Shown in pieces: positions 5,999-6,264 of a stretch of DNA of 6,264 nucleotides. The DNA lies in assembly GCA_030618925.1 (NCBI GenBank), contig JAUXCK010000178.1:1-6264 (forward strand), given 5' to 3'. The first letter of the stretch is position 1; each line of letters starts with the position of its first letter. Source of the stretch: Desulfobacteraceae bacterium. GTDB taxonomy: Bacteria; Desulfobacterota; Desulfobacteria; Desulfobacterales; SURF-7. The position numbers were made by a program, and so were the translations under genes. The notes beneath the pieces are model-generated. The model was not told where the DNA came from. It saw only the letters and a list, made by a program, of their open reading frames with translations, and did not search any database.

Positions 5999-6264
5999 AT
6001 GCTTCGATTACGAATTATATTCATATGTTTATTAATGATTATGGTACTCTGCGTTACCTGGGGTGTTGCCGGGCAAGTGACAAAGTACGAAGGGTCGAAA
6101 GGTGCCCTGTGTATTCCGATCGGCTCTTTTGTCATTGCACCGCCAGGGTCTATTGAGAAACAAAGAGCTACTGTTGATTTTCCTCACTCCAGACATTTTG
6201 TTTATAATTGTAAAAGATGTCATCATAAATGGGACAACACCAATCAAATTAAAAACTGTATGGC
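5999..6264 (+). CDS. Class III (c3-type) multihaem cytochrome c, N-terminal part (3' end outside window)
   Basis: Eighty-eight complete codons are present and the frame runs off the window. A Sec signal peptide is clear: MLRLR, a hydrophobic core (about 6-22), then a likely cleavage near G22-Q26, so the protein is periplasmic. H63-x2-H66-x4-C71-x2-C74-H75-H76 reproduces the first haem site and axial histidines of Desulfovibrio cytochrome c3 (H22, H25, C30, C33, H34, H35) with identical spacing. The next cysteine, C87, is 11 residues after H76, like C46 after H35. It should therefore bind three or four low-potential haems and carry electrons in the periplasm, typically with hydrogenases or membrane Qrc/Tmc-type complexes in sulfate reducers. 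ATG 5999 follows AGGAGG (5984-5989) at nine bases. C38, before the haem region, is an extra cysteine. The haem count cannot be known from this fragment. Confidence 0.9.
   Translation, partial: MLRLRIIFICLLMIMVLCVTWGVAGQVTKYEGSKGALCIPIGSFVIAPPGSIEKQRATVDFPHSRHFVYNCKRCHHKWDNTNQIKNCM

Noticed and set aside
5914..6247. Minus-strand open frames opposite the cytochrome gene
   Set aside because: The plus strand has a ribosome site, signal peptide and haem motif; the antisense frames show no recognisable features.

Overview
The window looks like chromosome of a deltaproteobacterial (Desulfobacterota) anaerobe, probably a sulfate reducer of the Desulfobacteraceae type. The main reasons are the class III (c3-type) multihaem cytochrome starting at the right edge, with ligand spacing like Desulfovibrio cytochrome c3, and the moderate base composition. 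The genus is an inference and cannot be proved from this sequence. There are no RNA genes, insertion sequences, CRISPR arrays or phage genes, and no gene-free stretch longer than about 120 bases.

Layout, left to right. (1) The C-terminal end of an FKBP-type peptidyl-prolyl isomerase (1-156), closed by a strong Rho-independent terminator (208-254). (2) A cation diffusion facilitator with a GTG start (275-1465), a Zn-type 2-His/2-Asp transport site and two tandem cytoplasmic ferredoxin-like domains. A weaker hairpin with a T-run follows it. (3) A major facilitator transporter (1592-2815) resembling the animal FLVCR haem/choline family. Its start is set by a perfect Shine-Dalgarno sequence, about 100 bases inside the longest open frame. 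(4) A compact three-gene operon: a YbjN/CesT-Tir-like small protein (2894-3289), PspA/IM30 (3361-4065) and a DUF4178 protein (4082-4633). (5) A convergent gene (4656-5882, minus strand) for a soluble protein built as two copies of a zinc-ribbon plus 'PYWR-K' unit. (6) A short divergent intergenic region with a plausible sigma-70 promoter and an inverted repeat, then the start of a secreted c3-type cytochrome (5999 to the window end).

How the genes may work together. Items 4 and 5 form the most interesting block: an envelope-stress-like module pairing an ESCRT-III-related membrane-remodelling protein (PspA) with a CesT/YbjN-like possible chaperone, DUF4178 and a double zinc-ribbon protein. It has none of the classical PspF/PspB/PspC regulators and no visible sigma-54 promoter. 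PspA next to chaperone-like, DUF4178 or zinc-ribbon genes is a known general theme, so this is a variant rather than an entirely new system; the functions of the partners are not known. The metal exporter, the FLVCR-like transporter and the cytochrome are separate transcription units, and a link through metal or haem handling is only speculation.
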